From contig DASTUF010000117.1 of NCBI GenBank assembly GCA_035759745.1, positions 1 through 28,184 on the forward strand: 28,184 nt of DNA. Direction: 5' to 3'. This document shows, one piece after another, positions 1 to 7,842 of the stretch (the first letter of the stretch is position 1; every line of letters starts with the position of its first letter). The position numbers and the translations under genes are program-made. The DNA comes from CAMLHP01 sp035759745 (GTDB lineage Bacteria; Gemmatimonadota; Gemmatimonadetes; Gemmatimonadales; GWC2-71-9). Below the pieces are notes generated by a model, which was given only the letters and a program-made list of their open reading frames with translations, searched no databases and was not told where the DNA came from.

Positions 1-84
1 GAGTCCGCCTCGTTCCGCGATGTCGTTCTCGCAGTCCGCGACGGATTTGCGCTGGAAAAGCTGATTCATCAGGCAGGGAATTAG
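1..84 (+). CDS. C-terminal end of an unidentified protein (5' truncated by the window edge)
   Basis: Frame 1 from the first base reads 27 codons without interruption and ends at TAG (82-84). The peptide begins ESASFRDVVLAVRDG and ends EKLIHQAGN, which looks like an amphipathic helical C-terminus. It would converge on the minus-strand TonB-like gene, leaving a 30-base gap rich in GCGC that could form a short hairpin. The fragment is too short to assign a family. It is listed because its composition and position fit a real gene end, but a chance open frame cannot be excluded. Confidence 0.35.
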   Translation, partial: ESASFRDVVLAVRDGFALEKLIHQAGN

Positions 85-114
85 AGGAAGGCCTGGGCGC
101 GCGCGGCGCCGGGA

Positions 115-951
115 TCAGTTGTCGCTGGGCAAGGTCACCTGAATTTCGGCCACTGCCGCCACTTTCTGTCCGTCGCGCCGGCGGGCGGGCCGCCAGCGGC
201 TTCCGAGGAAAATCTCGGAGAGCTTCTCGCGATAGTCGTCGTCGTCGATTTCGGGATCGGTCTCGAAGCGCTCCACTGTCCCGTCTGCCCGCACCCAGAA
301 CCGGACGGTGATGGCCTTGCCACGAAGTTCCTTGGGCGGCCGCTCGAGCGGCGGCGCAAAGAAGCTCCACGTTGGCGGTGTGATACCGGTGCTGTCGCCG
401 CCCGTGCCGGGACCCACGCCCGTACCGATGCCGGTTCCTGTGCCACCACCGCTGCCGCCACCGGATCCGGCGTCATTGCCGGCGCCAGTACCGGTGCCGG
501 TTCCTGCACCCTCGCCGCTCTGCGCCGCGCCGGGCGCCGGCGTGACCACCGCTACCTGCGGTGGCTCCTCGGGCACGGCCCGCACCGGTTCCGCTTCTTC
601 CGCCTCCTCGACCGGCGGCGGAATTGCTACCGGGACTTCAGCGGCTGTGGCTTCCGGCGCCGCCGGGGCGCTGGCTGCGAGCGGGGGCAAGTCAATATAC
701 GTGACCTCGGCACCCCCGCCACCGCCACCACCACCGGCGAGTCCGCCCAATCCCGGCCCCGACCCCACCGGCATGTCACCTCCGCGTGCCACACCCAGGA
801 TGATCAGCGCCAGCAGCGCTCCGTGAAAGAGGAGTGAAACGACCAGCCCCGACGCGCTCCGCCGCTCCTTCGGCAGCTGGAGTGCCGGAGGACCGCGCCG
901 CGTGGTGTGCAGCCGAGTCTCCGCTGGAGCATCGTTCATCATGGTGAACAT
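115..951 (-). CDS. TonB-like energy transducer with Gly/Pro-rich linker
   Basis: The 278-residue protein has the TonB plan. It has a short basic cytoplasmic N-terminus and one membrane anchor (about residues 35-55, GLVVSLLFHGALLALIILG). A long low-complexity periplasmic linker of Pro/Glu/Val and Gly/Thr/Ser repeats follows (about 70-190). The small C-terminal alpha/beta domain (about 205-278) contains ITVRFWVRADGTVERFETDP and SRWRPARRRDGQKV, typical of TonB C-termini. Family members couple inner-membrane proton motive force, through ExbB/ExbD, to outer-membrane receptors. It lies downstream of an exbBD pair but is separated from it by 126 bases and a hairpin, so it may be expressed separately. 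GGAGGG lies 13 bases before the chosen ATG; an ATG three codons further in is possible. It is a second TonB beside the one at 2744-3433, and its receptor is unknown. Confidence 0.85.
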   Translation of the reverse strand: MFTMMNDAPAETRLHTTRRGPPALQLPKERRSASGLVVSLLFHGALLALIILGVARGGDMPVGSGPGLGGLAGGGGGGGGAEVTYIDLPPLAASAPAAPEATAAEVPVAIPPPVEEAEEAEPVRAVPEEPPQVAVVTPAPGAAQSGEGAGTGTGTGAGNDAGSGGGSGGGTGTGIGTGVGPGTGGDSTGITPPTWSFFAPPLERPPKELRGKAITVRFWVRADGTVERFETDPEIDDDDYREKLSEIFLGSRWRPARRRDGQKVAAVAEIQVTLPSDN

Positions 952-999
952 AACGCCGGGAACACCCTCCTTCGTTCCAGGGAGACGCCCCCAACGCCA

Positions 1000-1029
1000 C
1001 GAGGCCCACGGCTTTCGCTGTGGGCCTCG
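1000..1029 (-). terminator. Hairpin between exbD and the second tonB-like gene
   Basis: A perfect 10-bp inverted repeat (CGAGGCCCAC at 1000-1009 against GTGGGCCTCG at 1020-1029) with a 10-base loop lies just after the exbD stop in transcription direction. No T-run follows on the minus strand. It could be a Rho-independent-like attenuator that lowers read-through into the downstream tonB-like gene, or an RNA-stability stem. Confidence 0.5.
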
Positions 1030-1077
1030 ATGGGTGCAACCTGCGTGCCCACGGCGACGGCCGTGGACCGGTCATGC

Positions 1078-1494
1078 TCAGCGATAAGCTTCGATCGGGG
1101 TGAATCCGATGATCTGGATGCCCGACCCCATCGCCACGTCCATGGCCTCGACCACATCCTGATAGATGCGGTTCTGGCCGGCCTTGATGAAGAGAAGCTT
1201 GGCCGGACGCGGGTCGAAGATCGTATGAAGCTGCTGCGACAACTGGCCTTCCGGCACCGGCTGGGTGTTGATCAGGTACCCACCCTGGTCAGGCAGCTCG
1301 AGCACGATCTGGTTGTTGGTCGCCGATTCACTGGCGGTCCGGGTGTCGGGCGGCGCCACGTTCGCGTCCAGCGCCTTCCGGTTCATCGGCTGGGCCACCA
1401 TGAAGATGATCAGCAGCACCAGCAGAATGTCGATCATGGGAACCACGTTGGGCTCCGCAGTCATGCTGCCGGAGCTGCCCACGGAAAATGCCAT
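1078..1494 (-). CDS. exbD: ExbD/TolR-family biopolymer transport protein (second copy)
   Basis: The 138-residue protein has a single N-terminal transmembrane helix carrying the ExbD signature EPNVVPMIDILLVLLIIFM. The Asp in PMID is the membrane aspartate used for proton coupling in this family. A periplasmic ExbD/TolR domain follows to the C-terminus (LLFIKAGQNRIYQDVVEAMD). It forms the proton channel and stator with ExbB and transmits force to TonB. GGAGGAG sits 6 bases before the ATG and overlaps the stop of the preceding exbD, so the two paralogs are translationally adjacent. The membrane helix is near-identical to that of its neighbour, while the periplasmic domains have diverged. This suggests a tandem duplication followed by specialisation, or a heteromeric ExbD dimer. 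Confidence 0.93.
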   Translation of the reverse strand: MAFSVGSSGSMTAEPNVVPMIDILLVLLIIFMVAQPMNRKALDANVAPPDTRTASESATNNQIVLELPDQGGYLINTQPVPEGQLSQQLHTIFDPRPAKLLFIKAGQNRIYQDVVEAMDVAMGSGIQIIGFTPIEAYR

Positions 1495-1497
1495 GGT

Positions 1498-1944
1498 CTA
1501 CTCCTCCGCTTCCAGGTCGAACAGACCCTGCTGGGTGGCCGGCTCGGTGATGGTGGCCACAACCCGGGCACCCGCCTGGCGGCCGATCTCGATCGCCTCC
1601 TGCACCCTTCCGTATTTCAGGTTCTGGTCGGCCTTGAGGTACATGATCTTGTCCTCGGTGCGGGCGGCGTACATCGCCCTGAGCTGTTCCTCGAGCTGTT
1701 CCACCGTGACCGGCACCGTGTTGAGGAAGAAGTCGCCGTTGACGTCCACTCCGACGACTACCTCGTCTTCCTGCTCGGGGCTGGCCCGCAGGTTGTCGCC
1801 CTTGGGCAGCGTGGCCCTGAAGCCGGCCGCGATCAGCGGGGTGACGATCATGAAGATGATCAGCAGCACGAGCATGATATCGATCATCGGAACGACGTTG
1901 GGCTCCGACTTTACGCTGGTCTGGCCAGCACTACCCGTGGACAT
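1498..1944 (-). CDS. exbD: ExbD/TolR-family biopolymer transport protein (first copy)
   Basis: The protein has one transmembrane helix with the motif SEPNVVPMIDIMLVLLIIFM (membrane Asp present). The periplasmic domain includes KIMYLKADQNLKYGRVQEAI. It acts with ExbB as the proton-driven motor for TonB. The ATG at 1944 is chosen because it leaves 13 residues before the EPNVVP motif, exactly as in the adjacent paralog. A GTG at 1956 with AAGG seven bases upstream is an alternative that adds four residues. Either start overlaps the 3' end of exbB, implying translational coupling. The acidic C-terminus ends DLEAEE, which the paralog lacks. Confidence 0.93.
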   Translation of the reverse strand: MSTGSAGQTSVKSEPNVVPMIDIMLVLLIIFMIVTPLIAAGFRATLPKGDNLRASPEQEDEVVVGVDVNGDFFLNTVPVTVEQLEEQLRAMYAARTEDKIMYLKADQNLKYGRVQEAIEIGRQAGARVVATITEPATQQGLFDLEAEE

Positions 1945-2680
1945 GCCCACTGCCACTCACCGCCTTCTGGGCCTGGAACTCCTTCGTGAAGATCGAGCGC
2001 CCGAACTCGCTCCCCACACTCTTGATGAGGTAGTCGATCAGTTCCTTCGACATGTACGTCATCTCGACCGTCAGGTTCTCGATCTTGGTCGTGAAGTAGT
2101 TGTAGGCCCACACCGCCGGGATGGCGACCAGCAGACCGAACGCCGTGGTGATGAGCGCCTCGGCGATACCGGCCGAGATGCTGGCCAGGCCGCCCGCCGC
2201 GCCGCTCTGGCCCATGGCGGTGAAGGCGTTCACGATGCCCATCGTGGTGCCCAGGAGGCCGACGAACGGCGCGGTGGAACCCACGGTGGCCAGCACGCCG
2301 GTGCCGCGCTTCAGCTCAGCCAGCACGATCAGCATCTGGCGTTCCACCGCGCGCTCGGCCGAGTTGATGTCGGCCGCGGTGATGGTGGCCCGGTCGCGCA
2401 GCAGCGGCTTCACCTCGGACAGGGCCTCGCCGATGACCCGCGCCACATGGCTCTTCTTCGCCTTTTCAGCCAGGGCGATGGCCTGGTCAAGATTTTCTTC
2501 CTGGATCGACCTCGAGAACTGCGGTGCAAACTTGCGGGTCTCCGACTGCGCCTTCCGGAACGCCAGCCACTTCCGCACCATGACAGTGACGGACCAGATG
2601 GACATGATGGCCAGGACGAAGACGATGCCCTTGGCGAACCACCCCATGTGGCCCCAGAGCGTGATCAGATCTACACCCAT
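1931..2680 (-). CDS. exbB: ExbB/TolQ/MotA-family proton channel protein
   Basis: The 249-residue protein fits the ExbB/TolQ family. A first membrane helix (about residues 12-32, WFAKGIVFVLAIMSIWSVTV) is followed by a cytoplasmic helical region. The conserved double-helix hairpin contains GVLATVGSTAPFVGLLGTTM and, further on, GIAEALITTAFGLLVAIPAV, both family signatures. ExbB pentamers surround an ExbD dimer and conduct protons to energise TonB. The ATG at 2680 is preceded by AGAGAGG at suitable spacing. A longer GTG start at 2719 has no Shine-Dalgarno sequence and is disfavoured. It follows the tonB gene and overlaps the first exbD, giving a tonB-exbB-exbD-exbD operon. Confidence 0.94.
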   Translation of the reverse strand: MGVDLITLWGHMGWFAKGIVFVLAIMSIWSVTVMVRKWLAFRKAQSETRKFAPQFSRSIQEENLDQAIALAEKAKKSHVARVIGEALSEVKPLLRDRATITAADINSAERAVERQMLIVLAELKRGTGVLATVGSTAPFVGLLGTTMGIVNAFTAMGQSGAAGGLASISAGIAEALITTAFGLLVAIPAVWAYNYFTTKIENLTVEMTYMSKELIDYLIKSVGSEFGRSIFTKEFQAQKAVSGSGHVHG

Positions 2681-2743
2681 CGGATTGCCTCTCTCGTCGT
2701 GGAGTACTGGTGAGCCCACCCGCTAGTGCGGCGGGCGTGGTCA

Positions 2744-3433
2744 TCAGGTAAAGGTGACACCCTGCCGGACCTGGACTCGAACCGGCTGGCCGGCAAGCAT
2801 GCCGGGCTTGAATACACTCTTGAGGATCATGGCCTTGGCCGGCGCCTCGAAGACCTTGGAGGTGCTGCTGATGATCTTCACCGAACCCGGCTCGACCTTG
2901 CCGTCCTTGCCGACGATGAACTCCATCTCCACCCGGGCAGCCACGCCTTCCATGCCTGCGGGGGTCTGCTTGGGGCCGGCCGTGATGAGCCGGGGCGACT
3001 CGTCGGCTTCGGCCGAGGTCACCACCACGCTGCCCACGTCCACCGGACCACTGCCACCGATGACTCCGGTCGCGATGCCACCCTCGACACCCTTGCCCGT
3101 GAAGTCGCGCGGATCAAACGGCTTCTGGTTCAGGTCGATGGGCGGAATGTCCTTGGGGATGTCCGCCACGGCTACCACCGTCTGGAATCCCTTGGGCGGC
3201 GGATTGGCGCTCACTATCACGTCCTCCGGCGGCGGAGGCGGCGTTGGCTCCGGCACCGGCGGCGGCGTCAGGAACGTGACCAGGGTGTCGTTGCGTTCGG
3301 CGATGGTCTCCGCCACACCCTGGGTCGCCTTGATGGCGCCGAAGATCAGCGCCGCGTGCAGCAGCACCGAGACGACCGTCTGACCCAGGGTCGTCTGTCG
3401 CTTCGCCTTCGACTCGATCAGGTTATCAAACAC
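2744..3433 (-). CDS. tonB: TonB energy transducer
   Basis: From the GTG at 3433 the protein has 229 residues. GGAGG lies 8 bases before this GTG, so it is preferred over a longer frame reaching 3526 with no good signal. The short N-terminus (VFDNLIESKAKR) precedes one membrane anchor (TVVSVLLHAALIFGAIKATQ). A Pro-rich stretch (LTPPPVPEPTPPPPPED) follows, then a linker. The C-terminal TonB domain contains RVEMEFIVGKDGKVEPGSVK and ends near VRVQVRQGV. It is the first gene of the tonB-exbB-exbD-exbD operon and lies in the same orientation as the upstream kinase genes, 214 bases downstream. A CG-rich imperfect hairpin at about 2714-2740 separates it from exbB. Confidence 0.9.
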   Translation of the reverse strand: MFDNLIESKAKRQTTLGQTVVSVLLHAALIFGAIKATQGVAETIAERNDTLVTFLTPPPVPEPTPPPPPEDVIVSANPPPKGFQTVVAVADIPKDIPPIDLNQKPFDPRDFTGKGVEGGIATGVIGGSGPVDVGSVVVTSAEADESPRLITAGPKQTPAGMEGVAARVEMEFIVGKDGKVEPGSVKIISSTSKVFEAPAKAMILKSVFKPGMLAGQPVRVQVRQGVTFT

Positions 3434-3507
3434 GCCTACCACCTCCAGAAGAAGGAGACCGAGGGCTGGAACGTATCGCCGATTCAGTGGCCACGCACTC
3501 TCCGTCG

Positions 3508-3527
3508 CATGACAAATACATGACAAA
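3508..3527 (-). promoter_or_regulatory. Pho-box-like direct repeat upstream of the tonB-exbBD operon
   Basis: On the minus strand the 9-mer TTTGTCATG occurs twice, separated by TA, giving TGTCAT-N5-TGTCAT with an 11-base period. This is the arrangement and half-site of the well-known PhoB box, which OmpR/PhoB-family regulators bind as head-to-tail dimers. It lies about 75 bases upstream of the tonB GTG, in the 214-base gap 3434-3647. No convincing -10 element follows at the usual spacing. An OmpR/PhoB-type regulator is encoded at 5186-5857. The repeat is seen directly; a regulatory role is inferred. Confidence 0.5.
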
Positions 3528-3647
3528 CGGATTAGCGGTTGACCTGCCGCTCGCCGAATCCGGCGTATGCATACAATGCAAGCTCATGATGAACCGGGCT
3601 GCGACACGGAGGTTACAGAGTGGTAAAGCGGGCGTGACAGGTGCTGC

Positions 3648-5183
3648 TCAGCCCCCGATTGGCTCGGGTTCCGGGGTCGATGGCTCCGGCGTGGTGAGCG
3701 TCACGTCGGATCGAGGCAGGACCACCGTGAAGGTGGAACCGCGGCCGGCGCGGCTCTGCACCGAGATGCTGCCACCGTGCGCCTCGGCGATCCACTTGGT
3801 AATGGACAGGCCGAGCCCCACTCCGGGCCGCGCGCCGGTACGGGAGCGCGCCTGGTCGGCCCGCCAGAACCGGTCGAAGATGTGCGGCAGGTCTCCCGGT
3901 GCAACGCCGATGCCGGTGTCACGCACCCGGATGATCACCGACGCCTCCCGATCTTCCAGCTCGAGCGCCACCGAGCCGCCCGCCGGCGTGTACTTGACCG
4001 CGTTGGTGGCGAGGTTGAGGAGCATTTCGCGGATTCGGGACGGCTCCACCGCCATCACGACCGACTCGGCGGGCACGTCTGTCGTCACAATCACGCCGCC
4101 TGATTCGGCCAGCATCCCGGCGGTCTCGGCCACATCGAGGAGCAGGGCGGTGAGATCGGTCGCTTCGAGTGACAGCGGCGCCCGGCCTTCGTCGGCGCGC
4201 GCGAGGGTCAGGAGGTCCTCGACCAGTTCGTTCATCTGGTTGAGCTCTTCCAGCGTTTCATCCAGCGTGGCGATGATCTCGGTGGGCGTACCCGGGTGGG
4301 TGAGCGCGCGTTCCACCCCGGCGCGCAGCACCATGAGCGGGGTCTTCAGCTCGTGGCTGGCATCGGCGGTGAAGCGGTGCAGCCCGTCGAAGCTCTGTTC
4401 CAGGCGCGCGAGCATTCCGTTGACGGTGAGCGCGAGGCGCGCGATCTCGTCATTGCTCAGCGGAACGGCCAGCCGGCGATGCAAACTCCTGCCGTCCTTG
4501 ATGGCATCCACCTCATCCATCAGGCCGCGCACCGGCTTCAGGGCGTTGCCCGAGAGCCAGTAGGCCAGCAGTACCGCGAGCAGGATCACGAGTGGAGACA
4601 CGGCCAGCATCGCGCGCGCGAGCACTCGGGGATCGAAGGATCCGACCATCGGAGCCGCCACCAGGAGCGCGCCGATCTCCTCGCCCGCGGTCCGCACCGG
4701 GGTCACCGCGTAGCGCACCGCACCGCCCTCGACCTGGAAGTCGAGGGTGGTGGGCGGCACCGTATCCTGGCTGGCGGGCACCTGCTGCGAGAGCCGCTGC
4801 AGCGCGGTGAAGCCGAGTTCGCGAATCGGCTCGGACGCGAAAAGCACCGCCCCGGTACGGTCCAGCAGCACGACGTAATCGCGGAAGGACTCGAAATAGG
4901 AGCTGGTGGCGGGGTTGAGGCTGCGAGAGTAGTCGAACGGACCCCGCAGAGAGTCGGGAGCCACGAGGGTGTCGCGCCGGTCCTGGCGGACCAGGGTGCC
5001 GTATACCCGGTAGGATTCCTCGAGCCAGCGGAGGCCAAGGTCGGTTTCGAGCGCGACCCGGTCGTCGATCTCGAAGAGGCTGGGCTGGCGCAGCTCGAAG
5101 TAGAGCGATACCGCGAACGCGAGCAGGGAGAGCAGCAGCGCGCCGAAGAACCACGCGGTCATGCGTCCGCGCAGGGTGCGCAT
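3648..5183 (-). CDS. Membrane-bound sensor histidine kinase (HAMP, HisKA, HATPase)
   Basis: The 511-residue protein has TM1 (about 9-29), a periplasmic sensor domain of about 160 residues, and TM2 (about 188-209). A HAMP segment follows (about 211-265, including LKPVRGLMDEVD). The H-box FTADASHELKTPL carries the phospho-acceptor His277. N-box (LATNAVKYTPAGG), G1 (VRDTGIGVAPGDLPHIFDRF) and G2 (GVGLGLSITKWIAEAHGG) motifs are intact, so it should be an active class I kinase of the OmpR-partner type. It starts 2 bases after the stop of the response regulator gene, so it is the natural cognate kinase. The periplasmic ligand cannot be read from sequence. A Pro/Glu-rich tail ends the protein. Confidence 0.93.
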   Translation of the reverse strand: MRTLRGRMTAWFFGALLLSLLAFAVSLYFELRQPSLFEIDDRVALETDLGLRWLEESYRVYGTLVRQDRRDTLVAPDSLRGPFDYSRSLNPATSSYFESFRDYVVLLDRTGAVLFASEPIRELGFTALQRLSQQVPASQDTVPPTTLDFQVEGGAVRYAVTPVRTAGEEIGALLVAAPMVGSFDPRVLARAMLAVSPLVILLAVLLAYWLSGNALKPVRGLMDEVDAIKDGRSLHRRLAVPLSNDEIARLALTVNGMLARLEQSFDGLHRFTADASHELKTPLMVLRAGVERALTHPGTPTEIIATLDETLEELNQMNELVEDLLTLARADEGRAPLSLEATDLTALLLDVAETAGMLAESGGVIVTTDVPAESVVMAVEPSRIREMLLNLATNAVKYTPAGGSVALELEDREASVIIRVRDTGIGVAPGDLPHIFDRFWRADQARSRTGARPGVGLGLSITKWIAEAHGGSISVQSRAGRGSTFTVVLPRSDVTLTTPEPSTPEPEPIGG

Positions 5184-5185
5184 GC

Positions 5186-5857
5186 TCAGGGTGCCTTGAC
5201 CACGTAGCCGACGCCCCGCACGGTATGGACCAGCTTCCCGTCGTGGCCGGAGTCCACCTTCTTGCGGATCCGGTTGATGACCACATCCACGATGTTGGTG
5301 CCCGGGTCGAAGTGATAGTCCCAGGCGTACTCGGTGATGAGGGTGCGGGACATCACGCGCGGTGAGTGCCGCATCAGGTACTCGAGGACCGAGTACTCCT
5401 TGGGCGTGAGATCGATCAGCTGCCCGGCCCGCCGCACCTCACGGGTGGCGGTGTCGAGCTCGAGGTCGGCGACGGTCACGACCACCGAACGAAGCTGCTG
5501 CGGCCGGCGGCCGAGGGCCTCGACCCGGGCGAGCAGTTCCTCGAAGGCGAATGGCTTGGTGACGTAGTCATCGGCGCCCGCGCGCAGGACCGTGACCTTG
5601 AAGTCGAGCGCATCCTGCGCGGTCAGCACCAGCACCGGCTGGGTATTCCCCCGATCGCGGAGGGTACGGAGCACTTCCAGGCCGGACATGCCCGGCAGCC
5701 GCAGATCCAGCACCAGCAGGTCGTAGAGTCCTCCGGATGCCAGCCGCAGCCCTTCCATTCCATCGTTGACCAGGTCGGCGTGATAGCCGTGCTCCTCCAG
5801 CCCGCGCTTGACGTAGTCGCCGACGGTGCGGTCGTCCTCGATGACCAGGATCTTCAT
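5186..5857 (-). CDS. OmpR/PhoB-family response regulator
   Basis: The 223-residue protein has an N-terminal receiver (acidic pocket E7/D8/D9, phospho-acceptor D51 in LVLDLRLPGMSG, T79 and K101 in TKPF). The C-terminal winged-helix DNA-binding domain contains LTPKEYSVLEYLMRHSPRVM and ends VRGVGYVVKAP. The ATG at 5857 is preceded by GGAGGAG at good spacing and overlaps the stop of the upstream kinase (ATGA). An in-frame extension to 5959 lies inside that kinase and is rejected. It sits between two kinase genes, one cytosolic with GAF/PAS domains and one membrane-bound, suggesting that one regulator integrates two inputs. OmpR-family regulators bind direct repeats with an 11-base period, like the one found at 3508-3527. 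Confidence 0.95.
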   Translation of the reverse strand: MKILVIEDDRTVGDYVKRGLEEHGYHADLVNDGMEGLRLASGGLYDLLVLDLRLPGMSGLEVLRTLRDRGNTQPVLVLTAQDALDFKVTVLRAGADDYVTKPFAFEELLARVEALGRRPQQLRSVVVTVADLELDTATREVRRAGQLIDLTPKEYSVLEYLMRHSPRVMSRTLITEYAWDYHFDPGTNIVDVVINRIRKKVDSGHDGKLVHTVRGVGYVVKAP

Positions 5858-7338
5858 GTGCCGCTCTCCTCCGCCGGCAGGATGATGCGAAACAGCGAAC
5901 CCTGTCCCGCGTCGCTCTCGACCTCGATGCGACCGCTGTGGGCGTCGATCAGCCCCCACGCGATCGAGAGCCCCAGCCCCGTGCCCTTCCCCGGCTCCTT
6001 GGTGGTGAAGAACGGATCGAACAGCCGGCCATGCACAGCTTCGGCGACACCCGACCCGGTGTCGCTGATGTCCACACGCACTTCGCCGGTTCGTGGCCCC
6101 GGGCCGGTGGCCAGGCCCAGCCGCCCACCGGGCTCCATGGCATCGAGCGCATTGATGACGATGGCCAACAGCGCCTGCACGACCTGCTCGGCATTGACCT
6201 GCACCATGACCGGCGTGGGCGCCAGGTCGCGGTCAACGGTAATCCGGCGAAAGCGCTTGTGGTGCTGGGCCAGGTCGAGGGTAGTCTCGACAATGCCATT
6301 CAGGTCCGCCCGGTCCCGGCGACGGGCGCCGACCCGGCTGAAATCGAGCAGCCCGTTCACGATCCGGCTGCAGCGCCCGACCTCGCGTTCGATCAGCCGC
6401 ACGAAATCCAGCGCGCCCGCGGTGTCGGGCACCGGCTGCTCCAGCCGGTGGGTGGCGGCATCGACCGCCCCGCTCATGGTGGCCAGCGGGTTGTTGATCT
6501 CGTGCATGACCCCGGCAGCGAGCTGTCCCAGTGACGCCAGTTTCTCGTTCTGGAGGATGCTGGCCTGCACCCTGCGCCAGGCAGTGATGTCCTCGCCGAT
6601 GGTGACTACATGGCTCACCCGATCGCCATCGAGGTGCATGGCCAGCCGGGATTGCCGGTACACCCGGCCACCCTCAGGCGTGTCGACGTCCACCTCCGAG
6701 ACGCTCGGCTCTCCGCCGTTGAAGATGTGGTCGAGCGCCTGGCGCAGGTCTGCCGCCGGCTGACGGCTGAGCACGTCGAAGGCGATCCGTCCTACGGCGT
6801 CCTCGCGACGGACACCCTGGGTGCCGAGCTCGCGGCTTCGGTTCCAGATCCGGATCCGGTAGTCGCGATCCACGACGTACAGGCCCACCGGCAGCGAGTC
6901 GATGATGAGGCTGGCGAAGCGCCATGCATCCTCGACCTCGCGCGAGCGCTGGGCAACTTCCTGGGCCCACGCCTCGGCGACTTCGGCCGCGCCGAAGTGA
7001 ATGGCGAGCTGGTTGGCCACGGCACCGAGCAACTGCGAGTAATCGGCGCTGGTGTCCGGCAGCTCCATCGCACCGAGGGTTCGGCCGAACCTGCGCACCG
7101 GGAACACCACGCGGGCAGGATCCAGCGGCAGCAGCGGATAGTCGGCCACGATGTCGGGTGCACTGTCGCCGCCGCTGGAGAAGCCGGCGAGCGCACCCAG
7201 CGCGCGATCGCGACACCAGACGGTGACGTCACCACCGATGGCACGCTGGAGCAGGTCCGCGGTGGCGGCGGCGGCGCGGCGCGGCTCCGTCGTCTCCGCC
7301 AGGATCCGCGCGAGCTCGGTCAGGATCTCCGCTTCCAT
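5854..7338 (-). CDS. Cytosolic GAF-PAS sensor histidine kinase (NtrB-like)
   Basis: The 494-residue protein has no transmembrane segment. The N-terminal part (about 1-118) resembles a GAF domain. A short coiled region precedes a PAS domain (about 138-256, with DSLPVGLYVVDRDYRIRIWN and VVTIGEDITAWRRVQ). The H-box LGQLAAGVMHEINNPLATM places the phospho-acceptor at His279 and is of the NtrB/PAS-kinase type. The ATPase domain has the N-box (VINALDAMEPGG), G1 (VDISDTGSGV) and G2 (GTGLGLSIAWGLIDAHSG). The ATG at 7338 is chosen because upstream codons lie in the lipoprotein gene, which ends 14 bases earlier. No strong Shine-Dalgarno sequence is seen, so coupling is likely. Its stop overlaps the response regulator start. 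Confidence 0.92.
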   Translation of the reverse strand: MEAEILTELARILAETTEPRRAAAATADLLQRAIGGDVTVWCRDRALGALAGFSSGGDSAPDIVADYPLLPLDPARVVFPVRRFGRTLGAMELPDTSADYSQLLGAVANQLAIHFGAAEVAEAWAQEVAQRSREVEDAWRFASLIIDSLPVGLYVVDRDYRIRIWNRSRELGTQGVRREDAVGRIAFDVLSRQPAADLRQALDHIFNGGEPSVSEVDVDTPEGGRVYRQSRLAMHLDGDRVSHVVTIGEDITAWRRVQASILQNEKLASLGQLAAGVMHEINNPLATMSGAVDAATHRLEQPVPDTAGALDFVRLIEREVGRCSRIVNGLLDFSRVGARRRDRADLNGIVETTLDLAQHHKRFRRITVDRDLAPTPVMVQVNAEQVVQALLAIVINALDAMEPGGRLGLATGPGPRTGEVRVDISDTGSGVAEAVHGRLFDPFFTTKEPGKGTGLGLSIAWGLIDAHSGRIEVESDAGQGSLFRIILPAEESGT

Positions 7339-7352
7339 GGACTCGGCGTGAC

Positions 7353-7808
7353 TCAGTCCGGGCCGCGGCGCGGCGCTGAGGCCACGCCGACGATGCGCCA
7401 ACCATCGCGCGAACGGGCGAGGAGCACGTGGTCCACCCGGGCGCCGGCTGCCCCACGCAGGACCGTCCACACGGCCGCTATGTCGCCATCCTGGCGCACG
7501 TCGAAGCGCAGCGTCTCGACGCTGGCGAGCCCGGCAGGGAGTGCAGCGCGACGGGCCGCAAGCGAATCCACCCAGGCGTCGGCGCCCCGGATGCTCCGCC
7601 ACACCCCCGACTCGGCGGTGATCACCTGGAGTGAGTCCCAGAGCAAGCCGCGCACCGGCTCCAGCGCCCGGGCATCCACGCCCCGGTAGTAACTCGCCAC
7701 CACGCTGCGGATCTCGGCCTCGTCCGCCCGGCTCCCGGCCGGCGTACGGTCTTCGATGGCGCAGCTCGCGAGCAGCACGATCGACGCGAGCGCCAGGAAG
7801 CGGGACAT
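7353..7808 (-). CDS. NTF2/SnoaL-like lipoprotein
   Basis: The 151-residue protein begins MSRFLALASIVLLASC, a type II signal peptide with lipobox LASC. The mature part resembles small cone-shaped NTF2-like (SnoaL/DUF4440) domains: an N-terminal helix (DEAEIRSVVASYYRGVDARA), a middle helix, and late beta strands (RVDHVLLARSRDGWRIVGVA). Such domains bind small ligands or act as accessory sensors; no catalytic set is evident. GGAGG lies 6 bases before the ATG. It is 14 bases upstream of the GAF-PAS kinase gene and could serve the same signalling pathway from the cell envelope, but that is inference from gene order. Confidence 0.75.
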   Translation of the reverse strand: MSRFLALASIVLLASCAIEDRTPAGSRADEAEIRSVVASYYRGVDARALEPVRGLLWDSLQVITAESGVWRSIRGADAWVDSLAARRAALPAGLASVETLRFDVRQDGDIAAVWTVLRGAAGARVDHVLLARSRDGWRIVGVASAPRRGPD

Positions 7809-7842
7809 CAGGTTCCTCCGGAGGTTTCGCGGAATCTAGCGG

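Noticed and set aside
907..2713. Long open frames on the plus strand opposite the exbBD genes
   Set aside because: They are antisense to strongly conserved ExbB/ExbD sequences, are rich in Arg/His/Gly as expected from reverse-complement GC-rich codons, and lack ribosome-binding sites.
7339..7602. N-terminal extension of the GAF-PAS kinase
   Set aside because: This stretch lies in the lipoprotein gene in another frame and has Arg/Pro/Gly-rich shadow composition; ATG 7338 is the natural start.
7815..7824. Perfect palindrome CCTCCGGAGG near the lipoprotein start
   Set aside because: It contains the Shine-Dalgarno GGAGG and is short enough to arise by chance; no second copy was found.
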